DNA from: Rhodobiaceae bacterium UBA7804
Lineage (GTDB): Bacteria > Pseudomonadota > Alphaproteobacteria > Parvibaculales > Parvibaculaceae
NCBI GenBank assembly: GCA_002480495.1
Contig: DLCG01000008.1
Coordinates: 225,058 to 289,057 of the forward strand
DNA: 64,000 nt
Reading direction: 5' to 3'
Positions 8,763 to 16,780 of this stretch are shown one piece after another. The notes under the pieces were generated by a model. That model was not told the origin of the DNA and did not search any database. It saw nothing but the letters and a program-made list of their open reading frames with translations. The translations under genes were made by a program, and so were the position numbers. Numbering within the stretch: the first letter of the stretch is position 1; every line of letters begins with the position of its first letter.

Positions 8763-10457
8763 TCAGCCTAGTACATAAGTGCCAGGCGCGGGATCCAAAG
8801 GCTTGTATTTCCGATTTCCGAGCTTCTTCGGCGCGGGAATCTCCTCGCCCGACCGCTCGCCAAGCCATTTTGCCCAGCGTTCCCACCAGGAGCCCTGCAC
8901 CTCGCTTGCGCCCGCGGCCCACTCATCCGCGGTTGCCGGCAAATCATCATTAACGAAATACTTCGCCTTGGGATTGCCTGGAGGATTGAGAATCGCCTGA
9001 ATGTGCCCGCTGTTCGACAGCACGAATTCACGCTTGCCACCGAGCATCTGCGTCGTGCGATAGCACGCCTTCCAGGGCGTTATGTGATCGGTCACACCGC
9101 CGACGATGAAGGCATCGATATCGACCTTTCCGAGATCGATCGGCTGATCGAGTATTCTTTCCTTGCCCGGATTGGCGAAGGGTTGCGTCTCGTAAAGCGA
9201 GAGATAGTCGGAATGAAGCGCGGCCGTCAGATTGGTCGAGTCGTTATTCCAGAAGAGCACGTCGAAGGCCGGCGGCTTCTGTCCGTGCAGATAATTGTTC
9301 ACGACATAGTTCCAGATGAGATCGTTCGGCCGCAGCCACGCGAAGACGCGTGAAAGATCGGAACCAGCGAGGACGCCTTTCTTCGCCGATCGCTTTCGCG
9401 CCATCTCGATGCCGCGCTTCGTGACCAATACGCCGACATCGCTGTCTTCCATCCGGGGATCGAGCACGCAGACCCAGAAAGTGACGGAGTTGACGCGCTT
9501 GTCCCCCTTCGCGGCCAGATAGCTCAGCAGCGTTGCCGTGGTTATGCCGCCGGAACAGCCACCCGATATGTTGACTTTCTCCGATCCGGTTATGCCGGTG
9601 ACCACGCCGATAACATCGACGAGCGCAGAGACATAGTCCGCCAATCCCCAATCGCGATGTTCGGGCCCCGGATTGCGCCAGCTCACGACGAAGACCTGAA
9701 ACCCCTGGTCCACGAGATAGCGCGACATGCTCTTTTCAGGCGTCAGGTCCAGAACGTAATACTTGTTGATCTGCGGCGGCACGAAGAGAAGCGGCATCGC
9801 ATGAACCTTCTCCGTCTTCGGCGTGTATTGCAGCAGCTCCAGCATCTCGTTTCGGTAAACGACCGAGCCTTCCGTGGTTGCAAGGTTTTCACCAACCTTG
9901 AATGGCGCCTTGTCGACCTGAGAGGGCATGCCGTGATTGTTTCGCAGATCGTCAAGCGCATGCCGCAGTCCCTGCACCAGAGAGGCACCGCCCGTATCGA
10001 GCGCAAGCTTCACCGCCGACGGATTCCCGACGAACGTATTCGTCGGCGCCACCGCATCGATCATGATATCGGCGACGAGCATGGCCCGGCCATGTTCGAC
10101 GGGATCGAGCTCGAGCGATTTGATGAAGTCGTGCATTTCGGTGCGGAAGGCCAGCCAGCCCTGCATCAAGCGCCGATAGACCGGGCTCTTCTGCCATGCC
10201 GGATCAACGAAGCGTCTGTCTTTCGGCTCGGGAGCGAACTTCTGCTGGCCGCCGACGATGTCCACCATGTTCCGGCCGAATGAGCCGATATGCTGCATGA
10301 AGGTGAAAGGCTGGCGCACCGCGCCGCCAACGATGGACCCTATGGCGGAGATCACATCCTCGCGGCTAATCCCGACAATGGGGCTCAGCACATTGGGCGT
10401 CTCCGCCGCCTCTTCGCCGATGCCCGGACCGAAATCGCCTTTTTGCCGCCTTGCCAT
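8763..10457 (-). CDS. phaC: Class II-like poly(R)-hydroxyalkanoic acid synthase
   Basis: The 564-residue product polymerises (R)-3-hydroxyacyl-CoA into PHA at the granule surface. The lipase-box-like motif ISGGCSGGITTATLLSYLA places the catalytic Cys near residue 301. VPPQINKYYVLDLTPEKS and VVSWRNPGPEHRDWGL are characteristic PhaC stretches, and the C-terminal GVTDHITPWKACY and SNSGHIQAILNPPGN supply the Asp and His. Single-subunit length without PhaE or PhaR nearby, plus the phaZ neighbour, suits a class II (medium-chain) layout, though class I is not excluded. I chose ATG 10457 over the open frame beginning at 10541, because AGGAGGGGAGCC precedes it and the extra 28 residues are low in conservation. 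Confidence 0.9.
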   Translation of the reverse strand: MARRQKGDFGPGIGEEAAETPNVLSPIVGISREDVISAIGSIVGGAVRQPFTFMQHIGSFGRNMVDIVGGQQKFAPEPKDRRFVDPAWQKSPVYRRLMQGWLAFRTEMHDFIKSLELDPVEHGRAMLVADIMIDAVAPTNTFVGNPSAVKLALDTGGASLVQGLRHALDDLRNNHGMPSQVDKAPFKVGENLATTEGSVVYRNEMLELLQYTPKTEKVHAMPLLFVPPQINKYYVLDLTPEKSMSRYLVDQGFQVFVVSWRNPGPEHRDWGLADYVSALVDVIGVVTGITGSEKVNISGGCSGGITTATLLSYLAAKGDKRVNSVTFWVCVLDPRMEDSDVGVLVTKRGIEMARKRSAKKGVLAGSDLSRVFAWLRPNDLIWNYVVNNYLHGQKPPAFDVLFWNNDSTNLTAALHSDYLSLYETQPFANPGKERILDQPIDLGKVDIDAFIVGGVTDHITPWKACYRTTQMLGGKREFVLSNSGHIQAILNPPGNPKAKYFVNDDLPATADEWAAGASEVQGSWWERWAKWLGERSGEEIPAPKKLGNRKYKPLDPAPGTYVLG

Positions 10458-10682
10458 CAGGCTCCCCTCCTCTTTAATTCCCCCGCCGGATTGCTTTCCC
10501 TCCCCGGAAAGCAGCCCGGACGACTTGTTTGTTCCGGGCACGGCAAGCGAATATGATGCTCCGTAGCGGAGCGGGTAACAAGGGTTTCATCCGCGTACCG
10601 CGGGGGAAATACCCAGGCCGCAACCCACATTTTAGCGGAACATTCAAAGAGGGTGTCCAGCGCGGGCTGGAGAAACGGCATT

Positions 10683-11708
10683 TTGAGCAGAAAACTGTAT
10701 CTTCATATCGGACCTCCAAAGACAGGTACGTCCGCTCTTCAGTGGTTCTTGCGCAAACAACGCGACTGCCTCCTTCAGTCCGGAATTCTTTACCCCGAGG
10801 ACGACGCCCACAATTGGTCCTCGCATCGGCGTCTCGGGTTCGCACTGCGCCAGAAGAGAGATCCAAAGAACGGCGACATTCCTGACTTTGCCACCACGCT
10901 TCGGCACATCCGAGAACAGATCGACCGTTCGCAGGCCGATACCGTTATCCTGTCGTCGGAAGAATTTTTCGTCCTCAGACCTGAGTCCGTAGACCGCCTT
11001 ATTGGGGCCTTTTCCGATTTCAGAACCTGCGCGATTTTCTATGCGAGACGCCAAGACGACGCATACGTCTCAAGCTTTACACAACGCATCAAAGTCCCGC
11101 GCCGGAGGCTGGTGGACTCGATCCATTCCTGCCTCGACCACCCTCCAAGGATGAGCCGCGGACTCGATTACAATCAAAGGGCCAGGATCTGGGCAAAATA
11201 TCTGGGTAAAGACCGGATCATCCCGCGCCTCTACGACGAAGTTGACGACGTCCGAACGGATTTCATGAAACTGACCGGAAACGATAAACTCGTTGAACTG
11301 GCGGAAACTACAGAACCGGAAAGCTCCAACAGAAGTCCAACTCTGGAAGCCATTGAGCATATACGCGCCTTCAAAATTGCGATCGACAACTCCCGTTTGT
11401 ATGCACCAGCGAGCCGCACCCTTATCGATCATTTTTCCTGCGGGCAGAAACCGGGCGCACTGCTTTCCACAGACGACCGGCGGCGCATACTCGAGTATTT
11501 CCGGACATCCAATGAAAAGTTCTTTTCTGATTTTCTAGGCGTGGAGAACAGGTTCGACCCCGCTCTTCTTTTGAGTGGCCCGAAAGCCGAACGGGTTCTC
11601 GTCGACACCTCCAATACAGTTGAACTGGTGGAGGAGCTGCTCCTACGCCGACGAAAAGCGAGATTGGAGGAGAAGGTCAGAGCGAGATCCGGCGTAGCCG
11701 AAACCTAG
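10683..11708 (+). CDS. Sulfotransferase-family protein
   Basis: A 341-residue protein whose N-terminus, LYLHIGPPKTGTSALQWFL, is the 5'-phosphosulfate-binding loop of PAPS-dependent sulfotransferases. RRQDDAYVSSFTQRIK resembles the second (3'-phosphate) motif with Arg and Ser. The acceptor cannot be read from sequence. The start is uncertain. A TTG at 10683 lies 10 bases after GGAG and begins right before the P-loop, as is usual in this family. A GTG at 10653, ten codons upstream, has AAAGAGG directly abutting it. The gene stands alone between phaC (divergent) and the DUF1330 gene (convergent), sharing the CTAG stop palindrome at 11705-11708 with the latter. A possible role is decoration of a cell-surface glycan or lipid. 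Confidence 0.75.
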   Translation: MSRKLYLHIGPPKTGTSALQWFLRKQRDCLLQSGILYPEDDAHNWSSHRRLGFALRQKRDPKNGDIPDFATTLRHIREQIDRSQADTVILSSEEFFVLRPESVDRLIGAFSDFRTCAIFYARRQDDAYVSSFTQRIKVPRRRLVDSIHSCLDHPPRMSRGLDYNQRARIWAKYLGKDRIIPRLYDEVDDVRTDFMKLTGNDKLVELAETTEPESSNRSPTLEAIEHIRAFKIAIDNSRLYAPASRTLIDHFSCGQKPGALLSTDDRRRILEYFRTSNEKFFSDFLGVENRFDPALLLSGPKAERVLVDTSNTVELVEELLLRRRKARLEEKVRARSGVAET

Positions 11709-12121
11709 GCCGGGCGCACTCCGATATTGAGCTGGCCGGCGAGCCCCGCTTCGCGGTGAACCTCTATGGCGTGATAATCCGGCGACATGATCATTTCCAT
11801 GAAGGCTGCACGCGAGGGATACTCCACGAGGGCCACATGGTCCCAAAGTTCCTCGCACTCGCCAAGCATGAGTCCATCCACCGTTCCACCGAAGACCATG
11901 CGGCCGCCCAGCTTCGAAACGAGCTTTGCAACCTCGATACCGTAGCGCATATAGGCCTCCTGACCGGAAAGATGCTCGTCCCGGCCATCGGGATAAGCGG
12001 CGCGTTCACGGAACTTGAGCAGGTTGACCATGACCACCGGGCCATCCTGTTCGGTACCCGCACGGGCAAAGAAGGATTTGAGCTGCTCATCGGAGGGACG
12101 TAGCGAGTTCTCGAATTTCAT
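11705..12121 (-). CDS. DUF1330 domain-containing protein
   Basis: A small 138-residue protein of the ferredoxin-like alpha+beta barrel DUF1330 family. Recognisable parts are GPVVMVNLLKFRERA, YGIEVAKLVSKLGGRMVFGG and the C-terminal WDHVALVEYPSRAAFMEMI followed by MSPDYHAIEVHREAGL. The family's biochemical role is unknown; related dimeric alpha-beta barrels bind small ligands or act as monooxygenases. It is divergently transcribed from the DUF2855-GST operon across a 205-base gap holding a palindrome (12173-12193), so it may share that operon's regulation. Confidence 0.82.
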   Translation of the reverse strand: MKFENSLRPSDEQLKSFFARAGTEQDGPVVMVNLLKFRERAAYPDGRDEHLSGQEAYMRYGIEVAKLVSKLGGRMVFGGTVDGLMLGECEELWDHVALVEYPSRAAFMEMIMSPDYHAIEVHREAGLAGQLNIGVRPA

Positions 12122-12172
12122 ATCGCGCCTTTCTCCGGATCGCGCGATTGACGCCGACCCGGCACATCTTGT

Positions 12173-12193
12173 AATGACATTTACAGTGTCATT
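12173..12193. promoter_or_regulatory. Candidate TetR operator: AATGACA-N7-TGTCATT
   Basis: A perfect 7-bp inverted repeat with a 7-base spacer in the gap between the divergent DUF1330 and DUF2855 genes. Its core, TGACATTTACAGTGTC (12175-12190), matches 12 of 16 positions of TGGCATTAATGGTGTC at 15169-15184, upstream of the nearby TetR gene, and both are followed by an ATTTT run. Symmetry, length and recurrence support a TetR-family site controlling one or both flanking genes. Binding is inferred. Confidence 0.5.
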
Positions 12194-12326
12194 TTATTGA
12201 CTATATGCAAGATCCGGTCAAGATATCCATCCGAGCTGGGCGAACCGCGACGGCCGCAACCAAATTCATGAAAACGGCGAACACAAAAGACAGAATGAAC
12301 GCCGAGGATCAGCCAGGGAGGCAGAT

Positions 12327-13400
12327 ATGAGCATCGCGATACGGGAGTTCGTCGTAAACCGGCCCGATTACGGTCAAACGAAATGGGTCGAACGAAGGGC
12401 GGAGGTCGAGGACGGCCAGGTTCTCGCGGAAATCGAGAAGTTTGCTCTTACCGCCAACAACATCACATATGCCGTCGCAGGCGACATGCTGAATTATTGG
12501 TCATTCTTTCCGGCCGAAGACGGCTGGGGGAAAATTCCGGTCTGGGGCTTCGCGCGTGTGGTCCAGTCGAAGTGCAAGGGCATCCCCGAAGGCGAACGCA
12601 TCTACGGCTATCTGCCAATGGCGACGCACCTCGTGATGCAGCCGGAGAAAATCACAGAGGAGAACTTTCTCGATCTCTACAAGCAAAGGCGGGAACTGCA
12701 TCCCGTCTATAACAGCTATACGAGGATCAAGGGCGTCCGGCCTCACGACGACCTCGAACCTGTGCTGAGGCCACTCTATACGACATCCTTCCTGATCGAC
12801 GACTGGCTCGACGACAACAATTTCTTTGGCGCGCAACAAATCCTCATTCTCAGTGCTTCGTCGAAAACGGGCCTGGGGCTTGCCTATGGGCTGCACAAGC
12901 GGCGCCCTGCCGGGCCCCGGGTGGTGGGCTTGACCTCGCCTTCCAACAAGCGCTTCGTCGAAAATCTTGGCTACTACGATCACACGGTCGCCTATGGCGA
13001 CATCGCCACGCTCGATTCCGGTGTGCCGACAACGGTGATCGACTTCGCCGGCGACGGCAATGTTCTTGCCGCCGTGCATCGCCACTTCGGCGACAACATA
13101 CTCGAAAGCACAACCGTCGGACTCTCGCATAAGGACGCTCCGCGCCCGCCGGCAGACCTGCCAGGCGCCAAGCCGCGCTTCTTCTTTGCTCCCGATCAGA
13201 TGAAGAAGCGGACCGAAGAATGGGGACGCGACGGTTTCGACCGCAAGCTGCTCGAGAGCTGGAACGCCTATGCGGAGGCCTCCGGCAGCTGGATCAAGGT
13301 CGAGCATGGAACAGGCGAAGACGCTATCGCGAAAGTATACGCAGACATGCTTGCAGGCCGCATCAATCCGGCCGAGGGCCATCTTTTCAGCTTCAAATAA
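12327..13400 (+). CDS. DUF2855 family protein
   Basis: A 357-residue protein of the DUF2855 family, which looks like a distant quinone-oxidoreductase/MDR relative. LAEIEKFALTANNITYAVAGDMLNYW resembles the GroES-like N-terminal domain, IPVWGFARVV the core, and IEKFAL to LILSASSKTGLGLAYGL (near residue 170) a modified nucleotide-binding turn. VVGLTSPSNKRFVENLGYYD and VIDFAGDGNVLAAVHRHFGDN follow the MDR pattern of cofactor discrimination. No function is established. It is followed 34 bases later by the GST-like gene, forming an apparent two-gene operon under the candidate TetR operator. A redox role on a small hydrophobic substrate is plausible. The start ATG follows GGGAGGCAGAT. Confidence 0.82.
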   Translation: MSIAIREFVVNRPDYGQTKWVERRAEVEDGQVLAEIEKFALTANNITYAVAGDMLNYWSFFPAEDGWGKIPVWGFARVVQSKCKGIPEGERIYGYLPMATHLVMQPEKITEENFLDLYKQRRELHPVYNSYTRIKGVRPHDDLEPVLRPLYTTSFLIDDWLDDNNFFGAQQILILSASSKTGLGLAYGLHKRRPAGPRVVGLTSPSNKRFVENLGYYDHTVAYGDIATLDSGVPTTVIDFAGDGNVLAAVHRHFGDNILESTTVGLSHKDAPRPPADLPGAKPRFFFAPDQMKKRTEEWGRDGFDRKLLESWNAYAEASGSWIKVEHGTGEDAIAKVYADMLAGRINPAEGHLFSFK

Positions 13401-13434
13401 GCGCGGCCAGAACACGAATGACAGGAGCAAAGCA

Positions 13435-14466
13435 ATGACGCTTGAGACCCCCCTGCTGCTGAGCGGCGCCCCCGGCTCGCCCTATACACGCAAGATGCTC
13501 GCGGTACTGCGCTACCGCCATATTCCCTACCGTTTTCTGCTTACGGGCCACGACATTCCGAAGGAGCTTCCGGCGCCGAAGGTCGCTCTCCTGCCTACCT
13601 TCTATCTCAGGGAGAAAGGCGGCGAGTATCAAGCCGCGGTGGACTCCACACCGCTCATTCGCCGTTTCGAGAGCGAGTTCAACGGGCGATCGGTTGTTCC
13701 CGGTGATCCCGTCGTGGAATTCATCGACTACCTGCTGGAAGACTATGCCGATGAATGGCTAACCAAGGCGATGTTCCATTATCGCTGGTACTACAAGCCC
13801 GACATCGAGCGGGCGGCCGCCATCCTGCCCCGCTGGCGAGGGATTTCCGCGCCGGAAGAAGAAATGCTGAAGATGGGCAAGATTTTTGCCGACCGGCAGA
13901 TTTCGCGTCTCTATGTCGTCGGATCCAACGACACGACCGCTCCCGTCATCGAAGCAAGCTATCTTCGTTATCTCGACGCAATGAAAGCCCTGCTCGAAAC
14001 CCAGCCCTTCATCATGGGCAGACGGCCGGGCGGCAGCGACTTCGGTGCCTATGGCCAGCTCACTCAGCTGAGCCACTTCGATCCGACGCCCATGGAGGAG
14101 ACACTTCGCAGGGCGCCGCGCGTCTTCGCCTGGGTCGATCTTGTCGAAGACCTGTCCGGCCTTGAACCCGGCGAAGACGACTGGATGAAGAAGGATGCAA
14201 TTCCCGATGCAATCCGCGGATTACTCGGCGAAGTCGGCCGTGTCTATGTGCCTGCGCTCCGCGCCAACGCAAAAGCGCTGATGGAGGGCGCCGAGCAAGT
14301 CGAGACCGAGATCGACGGAAAACGCTGGGTGCAGCAGCCTTTCCCCTATCAGGGAAAGTGCCTGCAGTGGCTGCGGGAAAAACATGCCGCACTGGGCAAC
14401 GCCGATCGAAAAGCGGTGAACGACATCATCGCCGGCACAGGCTGCGAAAAGCTCTTCGAAGATTGA
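13435..14466 (+). CDS. Glutathione S-transferase-like protein
   Basis: A 343-residue protein. The thioredoxin-like N-terminal domain (LLLSGAPGSPYTRKMLAVLRYRHIPYRFLL) has the SPYTRK segment in the place where GSTs hold their catalytic Ser/Cys. A helical C-terminal domain includes LETQPFIMGRRPGGSDFGAYGQL, matching the GST N-capping/D(F/L)-box region. It is longer than classical ~200-220-residue GSTs, with about 100 extra residues in the helical half (WLTKAMFHYRWYYKPDIERA), as in a subgroup often found next to DUF2855 genes. ATG 13435 was chosen because AGGAG lies 8 bases upstream. Substrate is unknown; detoxification by glutathione conjugation or isomerisation is inferred. Confidence 0.78.
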   Translation: MTLETPLLLSGAPGSPYTRKMLAVLRYRHIPYRFLLTGHDIPKELPAPKVALLPTFYLREKGGEYQAAVDSTPLIRRFESEFNGRSVVPGDPVVEFIDYLLEDYADEWLTKAMFHYRWYYKPDIERAAAILPRWRGISAPEEEMLKMGKIFADRQISRLYVVGSNDTTAPVIEASYLRYLDAMKALLETQPFIMGRRPGGSDFGAYGQLTQLSHFDPTPMEETLRRAPRVFAWVDLVEDLSGLEPGEDDWMKKDAIPDAIRGLLGEVGRVYVPALRANAKALMEGAEQVETEIDGKRWVQQPFPYQGKCLQWLREKHAALGNADRKAVNDIIAGTGCEKLFED

Positions 14467-14481
14467 ACTCTTGCTGCCGCG

Positions 14482-15075
14482 CTACTGCTTCTCGCCGATC
14501 AGAAGCGCGGCAGTCATCTCGACGACGCGCCTTGCCTGCGAAATCGACAAGCGCTGATCCGAACGGAGACGCTTCCAGAAGTCAAAGCTGAGCACGGCGT
14601 CGAGCGCGTCGATCGTCGTCTTGTCCTTGCGAATTGCCGGCGGCAATGCGGAACGCATGATATCGCGAAAAGCGGTATTCATGCGGTGCCGTTCTTCGGC
14701 GAGATAGGGCGAGCGATGGGCATTCGCGTCCGCTGCCGTGCGGAACGGCATGATACGCTCGAACAGCTTCACCCGGCGGTCGATCATCTCCATGACAATT
14801 TCCTCCAACGTGCCCGTTGGAGGCGGGAGCTGCAACATGGGCGCGACATCGGCAAAGATCAGGTCTCCGATCTCGCGGTACAAGCTCTCCATATCGTCGA
14901 AGTGACGAAAGACGCTCCTGAGACCTACATCGGCACGCGCGGCGACCTCTTCCGCACGAGGCGAAACTGTGCCTTCACGTACGAGATCACGCATCGCCTC
15001 GACGATGCGGCGCCGGCTGGCCGCACTGCGCAGACGTCGACCGTCCGGCTTCTGCTTTGCTTGAGTTGAATTCAT
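14482..15075 (-). CDS. TetR family transcriptional regulator
   Basis: A 197-residue regulator with an N-terminal helix-turn-helix: RRRIVEAMRDLVREG then PRAEEVAARADVGLRSVFRHFDDMESLYREI, the TetR_N pattern. The C-terminal half (from about residue 75) is the variable ligand-binding domain and shows no family I can name. The gene is convergent with the DUF2855-GST operon, 15 bases from the GST stop. A motif upstream of it (15169-15184) recurs in the DUF2855 promoter, suggesting it represses both itself and that operon. The start is taken at ATG 15075; an in-frame GTG at 15141 would add 22 residues, and neither has a strong ribosome site. Confidence 0.85.
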   Translation of the reverse strand: MNSTQAKQKPDGRRLRSAASRRRIVEAMRDLVREGTVSPRAEEVAARADVGLRSVFRHFDDMESLYREIGDLIFADVAPMLQLPPPTGTLEEIVMEMIDRRVKLFERIMPFRTAADANAHRSPYLAEERHRMNTAFRDIMRSALPPAIRKDKTTIDALDAVLSFDFWKRLRSDQRLSISQARRVVEMTAALLIGEKQ

Positions 15076-15168
15076 GACAGGGACTCGCGGAAGTATTATG
15101 GCCTCGTCAGCATCATCCCAAAGCGGAGAGGGAAAAGCCACACGCTAATCGCCGCAGTGCAAATAAAT

Positions 15169-15184
15169 TGGCATTAATGGTGTC
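15169..15184. promoter_or_regulatory. Candidate TetR autoregulatory site
   Basis: TGGCATTAATGGTGTC matches 12 of 16 positions of the palindromic core at 12175-12190. It lies 94 bases upstream of the TetR ATG and overlaps the last codons and stop of the beta-CASP nuclease gene. Symmetry is poorer than in the 12 kb copy. The recurrence next to the regulator supports autoregulation, but this is inference. Confidence 0.4.
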
Positions 15185-16775
15185 CATTTTCCAGAGCGCG
15201 TCTTATCCTCCGGAGAATGACACGGCGAGACTTGTCATCAGCCGCCTTGTCGAGCTCCTCCTCGATATCGAGCCAGAGTCTGGACAGATCGTTGTGCCAG
15301 TCCTGATGACCGACCATCTCCGGCTGAAGACGCCGTGGAGAAGGTCTTTCACGCGCCTCCGGCGACTCCGCAAGAAGATCGAAGACCGTATCCAGTTCAG
15401 GCGAAAATATGCGGTCTCCATCGAGGCCCCTGCTCGACAGGCGCTCATGGAGCCCGGCAATCCCCTCCTCCTCGCCATGGACGAGAATAATTCCCCGCGA
15501 GACGGGCCCCCGGGCTTCCACCCAGTCGGCAAGTCCCGGCCCGTCGGCATGGCCGGAATAGATGTCCAGCGTGCGAATACGCGCGCGAACCTTTACCTCC
15601 TCGCCCTGAATGCGGACAGCGCTCGCCCCATTCTGAAGAATACGGCCGAGCGTTCCTTCCGCCTGATAGCCGACCATCAGCACAGTGGCGTTGGCACGCC
15701 ACAGATTATTCTTCAAATGATGCCGAATACGGCCTGCGTCGCACATTCCGCTTGCCGCCACGACGATATGACTTCCATCGATCCGTTCAATCATCATGCT
15801 TTCCTGGACCGACTCCGTTGTCCGCAGCATGGGGGAGCGCATGGCATGACGGAAAGCTTCGCCGTCCTCCAGCTCATGCGCATGATCGATGAAAACCTCG
15901 GTCGCGCGGATCGCCAAGGGTGAGTCGAGGAAGATCGGAACCTGGGGGATGCGGCGACTCTTTGCCAGGGCAAGAAGGTCCGAAAGCAGTTCCTGCGTCC
16001 GCTCGACAGCGAAGGAAGGGATGATAAGCACCCCTTTCGCCTTCAATGCCTCATTTGCTTCCGCCGCCAGAAGGTCGCGACGGGACTCCAGCGTCATTGC
16101 AGGGCGCTCACGCGCGCCGTAGGTCGCCTCGCATATCAGATAATCCAGATCGCGCGGTGCTTCCGGTGTGGGGTGGAAGCTCGTCACCTCCGGACCCACG
16201 TCTCCCGAGAAGAGAAGACGCATCTGCCGGGGCGAGGCAAGCCCGGTGGATATCTCGATCTCGATAGAAGCCGACCCCAGAATATGCCCCGCGTTCCAGT
16301 ACCTGACGCGAATACCTTCCGCAGGCTCCATCCATGTGTCATAGGCGACGGGACTGAACGCCTGAAGCGCGGCCTCGGCATCTTCGATTGTATAGATCGG
16401 CGTTACCTCGGGGCGGCCGCGGCGGGCGTTGCGCCTGTTCAGCTGTTCGACTTCCGATTCCTGGATGTGGGCGGAGTCCGGCAGCATGCATGTCAGGAGA
16501 TCGATCGTGGCATGGGTCGCATATATCGGACCGGCGAAGCCATGCTTGACGAGCTTCGGAATAAGACCGGAATGATCGATGTGAGCATGCGTCAGAAGAA
16601 CGAAGTCGATTTCCTCGGGCTTGAAGGGAAAGTCGCCATAGTTCAGCGCCTTCAGCGTTTTGGAACCCTGAAACATTCCGCAGTCGACCAGAAAGCGGTT
16701 ATCACCGGACTGAAGCAGGTAGCAGGATCCGGTGACCGTATGGGCTGCACCGTGGACATGCAGGGAAATCGGCAT
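15174..16775 (-). CDS. Beta-CASP metallo-beta-lactamase-fold ribonuclease
   Basis: A 533-residue protein of the CPSF73/RNase J superfamily. Zinc motifs are GMFQGSK, the HxHxDH motif in LLTHAHIDHSGLIPKLV, and His in the Asp-rich LLFSGDVGPE. The beta-CASP cap has motif A IIPSFAVERTQELL, motif B VVAASGMCDAGRIRHHL and motif C LDIYSGHADGPG. The C-terminal RMK/RHX-type fold seen in bacterial and archaeal RNA-processing members is present. These enzymes cut RNA endo- or exonucleolytically. ATG 16775 (MPISLHVHGAAHTVTGSCYLL type beginning) is preferred over the GTG at 16784, which overlaps the PRPP synthetase stop. It is the last gene of a compact operon with nucleotide-sugar enzymes, which suggests RNA turnover linked to ribose-phosphate salvage. 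Confidence 0.88.
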   Translation of the reverse strand: MPISLHVHGAAHTVTGSCYLLQSGDNRFLVDCGMFQGSKTLKALNYGDFPFKPEEIDFVLLTHAHIDHSGLIPKLVKHGFAGPIYATHATIDLLTCMLPDSAHIQESEVEQLNRRNARRGRPEVTPIYTIEDAEAALQAFSPVAYDTWMEPAEGIRVRYWNAGHILGSASIEIEISTGLASPRQMRLLFSGDVGPEVTSFHPTPEAPRDLDYLICEATYGARERPAMTLESRRDLLAAEANEALKAKGVLIIPSFAVERTQELLSDLLALAKSRRIPQVPIFLDSPLAIRATEVFIDHAHELEDGEAFRHAMRSPMLRTTESVQESMMIERIDGSHIVVAASGMCDAGRIRHHLKNNLWRANATVLMVGYQAEGTLGRILQNGASAVRIQGEEVKVRARIRTLDIYSGHADGPGLADWVEARGPVSRGIILVHGEEEGIAGLHERLSSRGLDGDRIFSPELDTVFDLLAESPEARERPSPRRLQPEMVGHQDWHNDLSRLWLDIEEELDKAADDKSRRVILRRIRRALENGHH

Positions 16776-16780
16776 CTTTC

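Noticed and set aside
10591..10603. CCGCG-TAC-CGCGG inverted repeat between phaC and the sulfotransferase
   Set aside because: Short and GC-only; expected by chance at this base composition.
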